From NCBI GenBank assembly GCA_045591985.1, contig JAZNTV010000007.1:1-63327 (forward strand): DNA of 63,327 nt. The letters run 5' to 3'. Under the pieces are notes generated by a model. The model was given only the letters and a program-made list of their open reading frames with translations. It searched no databases and was not told where the DNA came from. Source of the DNA: SIG588 sp045591985. GTDB lineage: Bacteria; Bacillota; Clostridia; Oscillospirales; Acutalibacteraceae. The translations under genes and the position numbers were made by a program. Positions 7,037 through 15,403 of this stretch are shown piece after piece (the stretch's first letter is position 1; the number at the start of each line of letters is the position of its first letter).

Positions 7037-8632
7037 TTATTGCCAACGGTCGTGAAGGGATTGTATCTGATCCGCAAGCTTTGCCAGATCCTTGTTGGCA
7101 CGTCCGCGGCTTTGCTCGATCAACTGTCCCAAACGGCGATACACCGCCATCAAACGATCGTACACCGTATTGGCGCGTGCCGCCTTCGGTGTCAAGCGGC
7201 GGGTGTTGCCCGTCACCTCACAGGTTACGGTATCGTCCACTCGATATACCGCCCCGTTATATGGTGCTTCGGCGGGAATGGCGAGTTGTTCGGTAATGAA
7301 AGCGGCAAACTCGTCGCACACCGCATCCTGCCCGTGATTGACGAATACCTTCTTCGGTGCGGGATGCATACCGCGCAACCAGGCGAGCATACGGTCACGG
7401 TCGGCATGACCACTGATGCCGTCCATCTGCGCAATACGTGCACTCACCCGAATGTCTTCGCCAAACAGTTTCACGGTGGGCGCACCGTTTATCAGTTGAT
7501 TACCCAGCGTACCTTCGGTTTGATAGCCCACGAACAACACGGTGCTTTCCGCCCGCCACAGATTGTGCTTCAAATGATGGCGGATACGCCCCGCCTCACA
7601 CATGCCGCTGGCCGACAAGATCACCTTTGGGGTAGTGTCGGCGTTGATAGCGCGGGAATCGTCCGACGTGACCGACACGCGGATATCTTCAAACAAAATG
7701 GGGTTGATCCCGTCGTGTAGCAACGACAAGGTCTGTTTATCAAAATACGGCGTCAGCGATTCGTCCCCGTAAATACGGGTTGCTTCCACAGCCAGCGGAC
7801 TGTCTACATAGACGGGAAAACCGTCGTGCCCTTTCACAAGGCCTTCTTCCTTGATACAGCGCAGGCAGTACAGCAGCTCTTGTGTACGACCGACCGCAAA
7901 GCAGGGGATCACCACATTCCCGCCGCGATCGAAAGTCTCTTGCAAAATATCGGTCAATTGTTTCACGTAATCGGGATGCGGCCCGTGTAAACGGTTACCG
8001 TAAGTCGATTCGATCACCACGTAATCGGCCGTATCGGGTTGTTCGGGATCGCGGATAAGCGGACGGTCCACATTACCGAGGTCACCCGAGAACAGAATCG
8101 TGCGCGTCTCCCCCGCTTCCGATACGGTGATCTTGATAGAGGCCGAACCGAGAAGATGTCCCGCGTCGAAGAATTCCACCGTAACATCGGGAAGGATCTC
8201 ACGCGGTGCGTGATACGGCGAGCGCACGAACTGCGACAACGCCTGCTGTGCATCGGCGGTGGTATACAGCGGTTTATACTCCTCTTTCCCCGAGCGTTTC
8301 CCCTTACGGTTGCGCCATTCCGCTTCAAACTCTTGAATATGCGCCGAATCCATCAGCATGATACCGCAAAGACGGGCAGTGGCTTCGGTGGCATAGATCG
8401 GCCCGCGAAATCCGTTCGCACACAAAAGCGGGATCATACCCGCATGGTCAATGTGTGCATGGGTCAACAGTACCGCATCGACCTCGCCCGCCGCGATCGG
8501 CATATCGCAATTCTCATAAATGTCGCGACCTTGTTCCATACCGCAATCAATCACAATGCGGTACTCGCCGACTGTCAGCAACGTACAAGAACCGGTCACT
8601 TCATGCGCCGCACCAAGGAACTCCAATTTCAT
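7037..8632 (-). CDS. Beta-CASP metallo-beta-lactamase RNA-processing nuclease (YSH1/CPSF73-like)
   Basis: A 531-residue cytoplasmic hydrolase. The zinc motif HAHIDH is at residues 58-63, further metal ligands are in DAGHLLGS and FSGDLG, and the beta-CASP insertion has STYGNRLH, followed by SASGMCEAGR and SGHADRD near the end. This order matches the archaeal CPSF/bacterial YSH1-like branch rather than RNase J. Family members cut or trim RNA as endo- or 5' exonucleases. The start at 8632 has aggaggcgatag upstream; an earlier in-frame ATG (8683) lacks a ribosome binding site. It leads a two-gene unit with the HMA protein. Confidence 0.9.
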   Translation of the reverse strand: MKLEFLGAAHEVTGSCTLLTVGEYRIVIDCGMEQGRDIYENCDMPIAAGEVDAVLLTHAHIDHAGMIPLLCANGFRGPIYATEATARLCGIMLMDSAHIQEFEAEWRNRKGKRSGKEEYKPLYTTADAQQALSQFVRSPYHAPREILPDVTVEFFDAGHLLGSASIKITVSEAGETRTILFSGDLGNVDRPLIRDPEQPDTADYVVIESTYGNRLHGPHPDYVKQLTDILQETFDRGGNVVIPCFAVGRTQELLYCLRCIKEEGLVKGHDGFPVYVDSPLAVEATRIYGDESLTPYFDKQTLSLLHDGINPILFEDIRVSVTSDDSRAINADTTPKVILSASGMCEAGRIRHHLKHNLWRAESTVLFVGYQTEGTLGNQLINGAPTVKLFGEDIRVSARIAQMDGISGHADRDRMLAWLRGMHPAPKKVFVNHGQDAVCDEFAAFITEQLAIPAEAPYNGAVYRVDDTVTCEVTGNTRRLTPKAARANTVYDRLMAVYRRLGQLIEQSRGRANKDLAKLADQIQSLHDRWQ

Positions 8633-8711
8633 TCTATCGCCTCCTAACATAAGCATATCACAAACTCCGCAGAAAATAAACAAAATTTTTCAAAATATTG
8701 AAAAAGGGCAT

Positions 8712-8749
8712 AAAAACACGGTACGCCGCTACAGGCGCACCGTGTTTTT
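8712..8749 (-). terminator. Terminator of spo0A
   Basis: Stem aacacggt-gcgcc / ggcg-taccgtgtt with a T run on the minus strand, 2 bp past the spo0A stop. Confidence 0.85.
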
Positions 8750-8750
8750 A

Positions 8751-9512
8751 TCATCCGATTTTGAGTTGCAGGCGGAAACGATCGGAGATCATGGCAATAA
8801 ACTCGCTGTTGGTGGGCTTGCCGCGTCCGGTATGGATCGTGTATCCGAAGTAGGAGTTCAGCACGTCTACATCACCGCGATCCCACGCAACCTCGATGGC
8901 GTGACGAATGGCACGTTCCACGCGCGAAGAGGTGGTATCATGCTTCTTAGCGACCGACGGATACAACCGCTTCGTTACGGCATTGATGATCTCCTCATCT
9001 TCGATCGCCATTAAGATGGCGTCCCGTAAATACTGATACCCTTTGATGTGTGCGGGCACACCGATCTGATGAATGATCTCGGTCACCTGCATTTCAAGCG
9101 TGTTGCCGCCCGTGTTCATTGTGCGATGATTCTCTTTTTGGGCACAGATCGACAGCAGACGCCCGGCCATGCCGTCGGCATCAAACGGTTTCAATACAAA
9201 ATAATCCGCCCCTGCCGTCATCGCTTCGCGTTCTAAATTCGGGTTATCAAATGCCGACATCACCATCAATATCGGCGTATTCGGCAAATGCATGGCTTTG
9301 ATACTGTGTATCACCCCTACCGCATCCACCTGCGGCAAAAAGAAATCCATAATCACTACATCGGGACGGTAAGCCGACACCCGTTCGATCACACGTCGCC
9401 CGTCCTTTTCCACCGTTTCTACCTCCAACCCGTGCGACCGCAAAGCCGTAGCACACGGTTGTCCGAAATGCTCACCCGTATCGGCGAGCAGCACCCGTAT
9501 TTTCTTCTCCAT
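8751..9512 (-). CDS. spo0A: Sporulation transcription factor Spo0A
   Basis: A 253-residue master regulator of entry into sporulation. The N-terminal receiver domain has the acidic pocket near DTGE, the phosphoacceptor Asp56 in VVIMDFFLP and the Lys in FVLKPFD. The C-terminal Spo0A DNA-binding domain is highly typical (TEIIHQIGVPAHIKGYQYLR, VERAIRHAIEVAW, GKPTNSEFIAM). It shows that the organism descends from spore formers. It is transcribed alone, with its own terminator and a candidate 0A box upstream. No kinase or Spo0F is nearby, as usual for Clostridia where orphan kinases phosphorylate Spo0A directly. Confidence 0.97.
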   Translation of the reverse strand: MEKKIRVLLADTGEHFGQPCATALRSHGLEVETVEKDGRRVIERVSAYRPDVVIMDFFLPQVDAVGVIHSIKAMHLPNTPILMVMSAFDNPNLEREAMTAGADYFVLKPFDADGMAGRLLSICAQKENHRTMNTGGNTLEMQVTEIIHQIGVPAHIKGYQYLRDAILMAIEDEEIINAVTKRLYPSVAKKHDTTSSRVERAIRHAIEVAWDRGDVDVLNSYFGYTIHTGRGKPTNSEFIAMISDRFRLQLKIG

Positions 9513-9648
9513 ACTACGTTCTCCCTTATTTCGATATCATTGTTGCTTGCCGGCGTGTATAGATTACCATATTCTGGAAATTATTGCAAGCGTTTTTGCG
9601 AAACTTTTTCCATATTTTGGAAAATGTTTTCCGGCAAACCCGCCTTTT

Positions 9649-9655
9649 TGTCGAA
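9649..9655 (+). promoter_or_regulatory. Candidate Spo0A box upstream of spo0A
   Basis: TGTCGAA matches the 0A-box core exactly, 137 bp upstream of the spo0A start. A 7-bp match can occur by chance; autoregulation of spo0A is known in other spore formers. Confidence 0.4.
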
Positions 9656-9707
9656 TTCTGTCGTCCCTTTGGGTATTCCCGCAAAACAACACCGCACAAT
9701 TTGACAA

Positions 9708-9736
9708 AAAGAAAAGGAAGCGCTAACGCTTCCTTC
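9708..9736 (-). terminator. Terminator of the ispDF-esterase-DUF896-lipoprotein unit
   Basis: Stem AAGGAAGCG / CGCTTCCTT followed by TTCTTTTTG on the minus strand. Confidence 0.85.
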
Positions 9737-9739
9737 TTA

Positions 9740-10537
9740 TCATTCTATCATCGAAGAATAGGTGTCCAAATCCGTCGGCGGCGTAAGTACCACATCGTCC
9801 CCCACCGCCACATAACGGCTTTCGTTTTCGTAAGACACGGTACCGTACAACATTGTATCCGCCGAAATCGATGTGACAAAAGACAGCGGATTGCCTGCCT
9901 CATCTACCGTCACGCCCGCTTCGGCATGCCTGAGTTGGGCACTCATCATGACCTCTTCTCCGAGATGCATACGCGCAAATTGCGTGCCGTTTTGGCCGCT
10001 AAGCGGGCATGAGACTACTGTACTGCCGTCGTCATTTCGAATGACAATAGCCTCGGAAAACATGGATTCGGCAAGGTCTTCTCCTTCCGAAAAACCCAGT
10101 GTTTCATACACAGCCTCTTCCTCGGTCGGCATCCAATACTTTTTTTCACCGGTATTGAAATACCCGATACCTCCGGCAAAGTAAGCGGAGCTACGCGTAG
10201 TTCCGTCTTCTCTTTCGATCAACAACGACACGTCGCCGTCTTTTTCCACACGCACAAAGCGCGCTTTGGTCACCATCGTTTCTCCCATAACCGTCCGACG
10301 ACCTTCATACGTCTGTTCATATGTCGTATACGTTTCGCCGATCTCCAGCGCACGGGAATAGATCTGCCACGCCTCGGTCGCCATTTCATCGTTGTTTTCA
10401 GGGATCGGTTGGGTGGTGGTAGCGGTAGCGGTCGGATCGTCTTCCAACACTTCGGTAAGATCCACACGTATGCGGCATGCAGTACAACCGAGCAACATGC
10501 AACACGCGCAGCCCAACGCAAGTATTCGTTGTTTCAT
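9740..10537 (-). CDS. Putative lipoprotein of unknown function
   Basis: A 265-residue protein with a Cys-rich lipoprotein signal (CCMLLGCTAC, lipobox LLGC) and a short Thr-rich linker (TATATTTQP), then a globular part with many acidic residues and alternating beta strands (YTTYEQTYEG, SRYVAVGDDVVL). It resembles, in general style, the outer-surface lipoproteins of gut Clostridia with a LolA/outer-membrane-lipoprotein-like beta sheet, but I recognise no family. It is the last gene of a minus-strand series and lies 5 bp after the DUF896 gene. Confidence 0.75.
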   Translation of the reverse strand: MKQRILALGCACCMLLGCTACRIRVDLTEVLEDDPTATATTTQPIPENNDEMATEAWQIYSRALEIGETYTTYEQTYEGRRTVMGETMVTKARFVRVEKDGDVSLLIEREDGTTRSSAYFAGGIGYFNTGEKKYWMPTEEEAVYETLGFSEGEDLAESMFSEAIVIRNDDGSTVVSCPLSGQNGTQFARMHLGEEVMMSAQLRHAEAGVTVDEAGNPLSFVTSISADTMLYGTVSYENESRYVAVGDDVVLTPPTDLDTYSSMIE

Positions 10538-10542
10538 ACGGT

Positions 10543-10746
10543 TTACCCTTTCTTTTTCAGCGGACGTTTTGTGCCGTCAGGTTCCACGATATACGTATTG
10601 CCGAGTTGCAATTCCACATTTTTACGCACCGCCGCCAAGTATTCGGCGCGCAAACGCGCTTGTTCTTCTTTTTCTTCTTCGGTCAACCCGGCGGGTGTGC
10701 GCGATTTGCGCGCCAATTCGTTAATGCGATCCAACCGTTCACTCAT
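10543..10746 (-). CDS. DUF896 / UPF0291 small protein (YnzC-like)
   Basis: 67 residues: RLDRINELARKSR, GLTEEEKEEQARLRAEYL and the central LGNTYIVEPDG are hallmarks of the DUF896 (UPF0291) family. These are short helical hairpins followed by a basic tail; B. subtilis YnzC is a member and its paralogue YneA-operon gene ynzC is SOS-linked, but the function is unresolved. The start codon overlaps the stop of the esterase gene by 4 bp (ATGA), implying translational coupling. Confidence 0.9.
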   Translation of the reverse strand: MSERLDRINELARKSRTPAGLTEEEKEEQARLRAEYLAAVRKNVELQLGNTYIVEPDGTKRPLKKKG

Positions 10747-11405
10747 TCTTTACTCTCCTTCTTATGCGATAACAACCAGGCATAAACATCGTCGCGTCGA
10801 TAGGTATCTGTCCAGCAATCGTGACCATATCCTTCATATACCGTAAGTTTCACATCTCCGCCGCATGCAATCAAGCGTTTTTCCATTGTATAGCTCTCAG
10901 CGATCGGCACAGTATCGTCGCGATCTCCGTGGAACACCCACACAGGCACGTCCTTCAAATTACCCGCACACCAGCAAATGCCGGTACCGCAGATCGGCAT
11001 CACGGCAGCAAACCGTTCGGGGTTCATCATTCCCCACATCCATGTGCCTGTGCCGCCCATCGAAAGGCCGGTAAGATACACACGGGAAGGGTCGATACGA
11101 TATTTCCCAAGCCAACCGTCCAACATAGCATTAAGCGTTTCGGCATAACACGCCCAATACTTCGGCGCTTCGATCTGCGGTGCGATCACAATAAACGGGA
11201 ACGCACGCCCCTCGCGCACCTCACGTAACGGGCCGTGGCGATATACCGCCTGAAGATCGTTCCCCCGTTCACCCGCACCGTGCAGAAAAATGACGAGCGG
11301 CCACTGTTTGTCCGGTTCCTCTTCATATCCGACAGGCAAATACACCGCATGGGGTAATGCCGTGTGTTGCAACGGAAAATCCATCGCTTGCTTTTCAACG
11401 ATCAT
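10743..11405 (-). CDS. Alpha/beta-hydrolase esterase (phospholipase/carboxylesterase type)
   Basis: A 220-residue cytoplasmic hydrolase with no signal peptide. FLHGAGERG supplies the oxyanion region, GLSMGG holds the nucleophile Ser, HGDRDDTVP the acid Asp and GYGHDCW the catalytic His, the order of a complete Ser-Asp-His triad. It is closest in layout to the dienelactone hydrolase/prolyl-oligopeptidase-like esterases often annotated as phospholipase or feruloyl-type carboxylesterase. The start at 11405 is taken because ATG overlaps the ispDF stop (ATGA); longer frames run into ispDF. The natural substrate cannot be read. Confidence 0.85.
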   Translation of the reverse strand: MIVEKQAMDFPLQHTALPHAVYLPVGYEEEPDKQWPLVIFLHGAGERGNDLQAVYRHGPLREVREGRAFPFIVIAPQIEAPKYWACYAETLNAMLDGWLGKYRIDPSRVYLTGLSMGGTGTWMWGMMNPERFAAVMPICGTGICWCAGNLKDVPVWVFHGDRDDTVPIAESYTMEKRLIACGGDVKLTVYEGYGHDCWTDTYRRDDVYAWLLSHKKESKE

Positions 11406-12574
11406 TGTCCATTCTCCTTTATGAGACACACTGCATGTGCTGCCATACCGTCACCCGTACCCGTAAAGCCCAGTTTCTCTTCGGTGGTGGCCTTTACATT
11501 TACCGCCGACAACGGCACGCCGCACGCAACGGCAATGTTTTCCCGCATGGTATCGATATACGGCAACAGTTTCGGTGCTTGCGCCAATACGGTGGCATCG
11601 ATATTCCCCACCGTAAAGCCGCGTTCCGTAAGCAAACCGATCACATGTTGAAGCAGTCGGAGGCTGTCCGCCCCGCGGAATCGCTCGTCGGTATCGGGAA
11701 ACCAACGGCCGATATCGTGCAGACCCGCCGCACCCAACAGCGCATCCATCACCGCATGGGTAAGCACATCGGCATCCGAATGGCCGAGCAAGCCTTTTTC
11801 ATACGGCACCGTTACCCCGCCCAATATAAGCGCGCGTCCTTCCACCAAACGGTGAACGTCATATCCGTGTCCGATTCGCATAGTCGTCTCTCCCATTCCC
11901 GTCAAACCGCGTGCGATCGCCATATCTTCGGGCGTTGTGATCTTAATGTTTTGATATCCTGTCTGTACCAGATGTACCGGGTGGCCGCTATATTCGAACA
12001 ACTGACAATCGTCGGTAAAATCCCGTCCATCCGCCACCGCTTTTTGTAATGCGGCGGCGTAACGATCCCGTTTAAACACCTGCGGCGTTTGCACCGCCCA
12101 CAAAGTGTTGCGGTCGGGGGTGGCCGCCACCGTGCCGTTTTCTCCTGCGATCTTCAACGTATCTTTCACGGGTGTAGCCGCCGTTGCCGCGCCGTGCGTT
12201 TCCGCCGTCGCCGCTATCCGTTCGATCTCTTCCGCCGTAACCAACGGCCGCGCGCCGTCATGAATCGCTATCAGTGTAGCATTGTCGGATACCGCCGCAA
12301 ACCCACGCATTACCGATTGTTGACGAGTGCTGCCGCCGCTCACAACGGCTGTCAGTTTGGTAATTCCGAACCGCTCTTTATAGGCAGTAAATTCTTTCAC
12401 ATCCGCCTCACGCGCCACCACTATGATCTCGTCGATCACAGAAGTGTGTTGCAACACCGATAAAGTGTGTGCCAACACCGGGCGACCGTTCAGCAACAGC
12501 CGCTGTTTCTCGCCGCCCATGCGGGTGGCACTTCCTGCCGCGGGCACAATAGCCGCTACAAATCGCTTGTTCAT
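11402..12574 (-). CDS. ispDF: Bifunctional IspD-IspF of the non-mevalonate isoprenoid pathway
   Basis: A 390-residue natural fusion. Residues 1-230 are 2-C-methyl-D-erythritol 4-phosphate cytidylyltransferase (AAGSATRMGG nucleotide loop, HDGARPLV, TPVKDTLK). Residues about 232-390 are 2-C-methyl-D-erythritol 2,4-cyclodiphosphate synthase (GHGYDVHRL with zinc ligands, LLGHSDADVLTHA, GLHDIGRWFPD, KATTEEKLGF). The enzymes catalyse non-consecutive steps around IspE. IspDF fusions are known in alpha- and epsilon-proteobacteria and in scattered Firmicutes. Translationally coupled to the esterase gene downstream. Confidence 0.96.
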   Translation of the reverse strand: MNKRFVAAIVPAAGSATRMGGEKQRLLLNGRPVLAHTLSVLQHTSVIDEIIVVAREADVKEFTAYKERFGITKLTAVVSGGSTRQQSVMRGFAAVSDNATLIAIHDGARPLVTAEEIERIAATAETHGAATAATPVKDTLKIAGENGTVAATPDRNTLWAVQTPQVFKRDRYAAALQKAVADGRDFTDDCQLFEYSGHPVHLVQTGYQNIKITTPEDMAIARGLTGMGETTMRIGHGYDVHRLVEGRALILGGVTVPYEKGLLGHSDADVLTHAVMDALLGAAGLHDIGRWFPDTDERFRGADSLRLLQHVIGLLTERGFTVGNIDATVLAQAPKLLPYIDTMRENIAVACGVPLSAVNVKATTEEKLGFTGTGDGMAAHAVCLIKENGQ

Positions 12575-12593
12575 ACGTTCCCCCCATCGAAAC

Positions 12594-13520
12594 TCATTCC
12601 GTTTCGGTTTCGACTCGTAAAGTTTCGCCGTCGCTGTATACTACAACGGTACCGTCGCGGTCGGTACGGTATATCGCCGCACCGACGACTTCCAAACGCG
12701 CAAGCACCGCGGAAGCGGGATGCCCGTAAGGATTATCGGCGCCGCAGGAAATAACCGCCGTTTTCGGTGATACGCGTTGTAAAAATGCGGCACACGTAGC
12801 ATCTTCGGCACCGTGATGGCCGACTTTCAAAAAATCCGCCTGCACGTCCTCGGAAAGCAAAGCGGTCTCCACCGTTTTCCCCGCATCTCCCATAAACAGA
12901 AAACGCGTGTTTCGGTAGGTGATCAAACATACGAGAGATTGTTCGTTCGGATCATTCGACGGAAATACAGGCGCGATCACCCGCCACTCCGCCTCGCCGA
13001 GTTGGCGCGTCATCCCCACGGCGGCTTCGGTCATTTTAATGTGTCGTTCCTCTAAAAACGACACAAGATTGGAGTGGGTTGCCGACAGCGTCTCTGCCCC
13101 AGACGGCACAGTCGTCGTTAAGTATTCGCCGACCGTAAAATGTGCCAACGCCTGCCGCATACCTCCGATGTGATCCGCATCCGCATGGGTAGCGACCGCA
13201 TAGGACAAATGATGCACGCCATAATCCTGCAAATAACGTGAGATCGTGTCGCTGTCGTCGTGATCTCCCGCATCGATCAGCATCGCCTCGCCGTCGCAGA
13301 AGATCAGCAAGGCATCCGCATTCCCGACATCGAGCACATGCACTTGCAACTCGCCGCTGAGAGGGAATTCCCGCGGATCGGTAACGCCGCTCAGCAACAA
13401 CAAACGATCGGTGAGCCCCGTTTTCTCCGAAAGGAAGCACAAGAGCAGGATCACGGCGATGATCAGCGCCCACCATCGACGACGCAGGGACGAAAGACGC
13501 TTGCGCAACGCGATAAACAT
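12594..13520 (-). CDS. Membrane-anchored metallo-beta-lactamase-fold hydrolase, ComEC C-domain type
   Basis: 308 residues with one N-terminal membrane segment (WWALIIAVILLLCFL) after a basic stretch, then an extracytoplasmic MBL fold: HVLDVGNADALLI, THADADHIGG zinc motif, FMGDAGK and VGHHGA. This is the domain found at the C-terminus of the competence channel ComEC, here without the channel. In other species ComEC's MBL domain acts as a nuclease on the non-transported DNA strand. It overlaps tightly with ygiQ (1-bp gap). Together with ComEA at 40174 it hints at DNA handling at the cell surface. Confidence 0.85.
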   Translation of the reverse strand: MFIALRKRLSSLRRRWWALIIAVILLLCFLSEKTGLTDRLLLLSGVTDPREFPLSGELQVHVLDVGNADALLIFCDGEAMLIDAGDHDDSDTISRYLQDYGVHHLSYAVATHADADHIGGMRQALAHFTVGEYLTTTVPSGAETLSATHSNLVSFLEERHIKMTEAAVGMTRQLGEAEWRVIAPVFPSNDPNEQSLVCLITYRNTRFLFMGDAGKTVETALLSEDVQADFLKVGHHGAEDATCAAFLQRVSPKTAVISCGADNPYGHPASAVLARLEVVGAAIYRTDRDGTVVVYSDGETLRVETETE

Positions 13521-13521
13521 A

Positions 13522-15390
13522 TCAGCGATGCCCCCGCTTTTTGGTTGGCACCGATCGGCGTTGCGATTTAGTTGTTTGCGGACGACGCGACACCGTTTCA
13601 GCAGGCACCAAGCAATTGGGACCGTTACCGATCAGATCGGCACGTCCCGCACGTTTGAGTGCCGCACGTACCTTGTCACGGTTTTCGGGACGAAAATACT
13701 GAAGCAACGCCCGCTGTTCCGCTTTTTCCGCCGCTGTACGCGGCACATAGATCGGTTTCATGGTATAGGGATCCAATCCCGTGTAAAACATACACGTCGA
13801 GATGGTGCCCGGTGTGGGATAAAAATCTTGTACCTGTTCCGGATGCAACCCCTCTTTTTTCAAAAACAGTGCCAATTCCACCGCGTCCCGCAAGGTACTG
13901 CCGGGGTGGGAAGACATCAGATACGGCACCAGATATTGTTTTTTGTCCATGCTCTTGGTAAGTTCATAAAACCGTTTTTGAAAACGGCGATAGGTGGCGA
14001 TAGCGGGTTTCCCCATCGCATTCAGCACCCCCGCCGAACAGTGTTCGGGTGCTACCTTCAACTGCCCGCTCACATGATATTGCACCAGTTCTTTAAAGAA
14101 GGTTTCATCTTTGTCTTCCAAAAGATAATCGAAACGAATACCCGAACGGATAAACACCCGCTTCACCCGCGGCAAAGCCCGCAAACGCCGAAGCAGGTGC
14201 AGATATTCTTTGTGATCGGCACGCAAAGCCGGACACACGGTAGGCGCCAAGCACTTCTTCCCTTTACACAGACCGCGCGTAACTTGTGCTTCGCAAGACG
14301 GCGCACGAAAATTGGCGGTCGGACCGCCGACGTCGTGAATATAGCCTTTAAAATCGGCCATTTTCGTCAACTTTTCCGCTTCGCGTATGACCGACTCCTC
14401 ACTGCGACAGGCGATCTGCCGCCCTTGATGAAACGCAATAGAGCAGAAATTACACGCACCGAAACAGCCGCGATTGTGCACTAACGAAAACTTCACTTCC
14501 TGCAATCCGGGCACACCGCCTGCCGCTTCATATGACGGATGATATTCCCGCATATACGGCAATTCATACACATGATCAAACTCGTCGGTTTCGAGCGGCG
14601 GCATCGGAGGGTTTTGCACAACAATCACATCGCCGTGTCGTTGGATCACGGTTTTCCCCCGCACGGCATCCTGCTCGTCCTGCTGAATACGTGCCGCCGC
14701 GGCATATTGGCGTTTTCCGACTTCATTTGCTGCACGCACTTGATCGAACGACGGACATTCGGCACACGGACGCGGTTTATAGTCTTTCACCGACACGGCA
14801 AACGCCGTACCTCGAATGTCGGTGATAGATGCGATCGGCTCACCCGCCGCCAGGCGTTGTGCCACTTCGACATCGGCCTTTTCTCCCATACCGTATACCA
14901 AAAGATCGGCGGTACTGTCCACCAGAATGGAGGGGCGCACGGCATCGTCCCAATAATCATAATGAGCAAAACGGCGAAGCGAAGCCTCCAAACCGCCGAT
15001 CAGGATCGGAATGTCGCCATACATTTCACGTACCCAGCGGCAATATACAATGGTCGCGCGGTCCGGGCGACGCCCCGCGACGCCGCCGGCGGTATACGCA
15101 TCTTCGCTGCGTCGACGACGGGCGGCGGTATAGTGTGCCACCATGGGATCGATGTTTCCGCCGTTCACAAAAAAGCCCAAACGCGGACGACCAAACTCCG
15201 TAAGGTCGTCGGGACCTTGCGGTTGCGAAAGGATCGCCACACGAAAACCGGCATCTTCCAGCACACGGGAAATGATAGCTGTGCCGAAACTGGGGTGATC
15301 CACATAAGCATCCCCCGTAACCAGCACGATATCCGCCACATCCCATCCGCGGGCAAGCATCTCTTCTTTTGTCAACGGCAAAAACGGCAT
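13522..15390 (-). CDS. YgiQ-family radical SAM protein (UPF0313)
   Basis: 622 residues. The N-terminal cobalamin-binding-like region carries DAYVDHPSFGTA and the family signature LIGGLEASLRRFAHYDYW. The radical SAM cluster motif is CFGACNFCS (CxxxCxxC), followed by HDVGGPTANF and a second Cys group CKGKKCLAPTVCP. The C-terminus is a basic tail. YgiQ proteins are widespread in anaerobes, and their reaction is not established. It sits between spoIIIE (13-bp gap) and the ComEC-like gene, an arrangement seen in other Clostridia. Confidence 0.93.
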   Translation of the reverse strand: MPFLPLTKEEMLARGWDVADIVLVTGDAYVDHPSFGTAIISRVLEDAGFRVAILSQPQGPDDLTEFGRPRLGFFVNGGNIDPMVAHYTAARRRRSEDAYTAGGVAGRRPDRATIVYCRWVREMYGDIPILIGGLEASLRRFAHYDYWDDAVRPSILVDSTADLLVYGMGEKADVEVAQRLAAGEPIASITDIRGTAFAVSVKDYKPRPCAECPSFDQVRAANEVGKRQYAAAARIQQDEQDAVRGKTVIQRHGDVIVVQNPPMPPLETDEFDHVYELPYMREYHPSYEAAGGVPGLQEVKFSLVHNRGCFGACNFCSIAFHQGRQIACRSEESVIREAEKLTKMADFKGYIHDVGGPTANFRAPSCEAQVTRGLCKGKKCLAPTVCPALRADHKEYLHLLRRLRALPRVKRVFIRSGIRFDYLLEDKDETFFKELVQYHVSGQLKVAPEHCSAGVLNAMGKPAIATYRRFQKRFYELTKSMDKKQYLVPYLMSSHPGSTLRDAVELALFLKKEGLHPEQVQDFYPTPGTISTCMFYTGLDPYTMKPIYVPRTAAEKAEQRALLQYFRPENRDKVRAALKRAGRADLIGNGPNCLVPAETVSRRPQTTKSQRRSVPTKKRGHR

Positions 15391-15403
15391 AATGTTTGTT
15401 CCT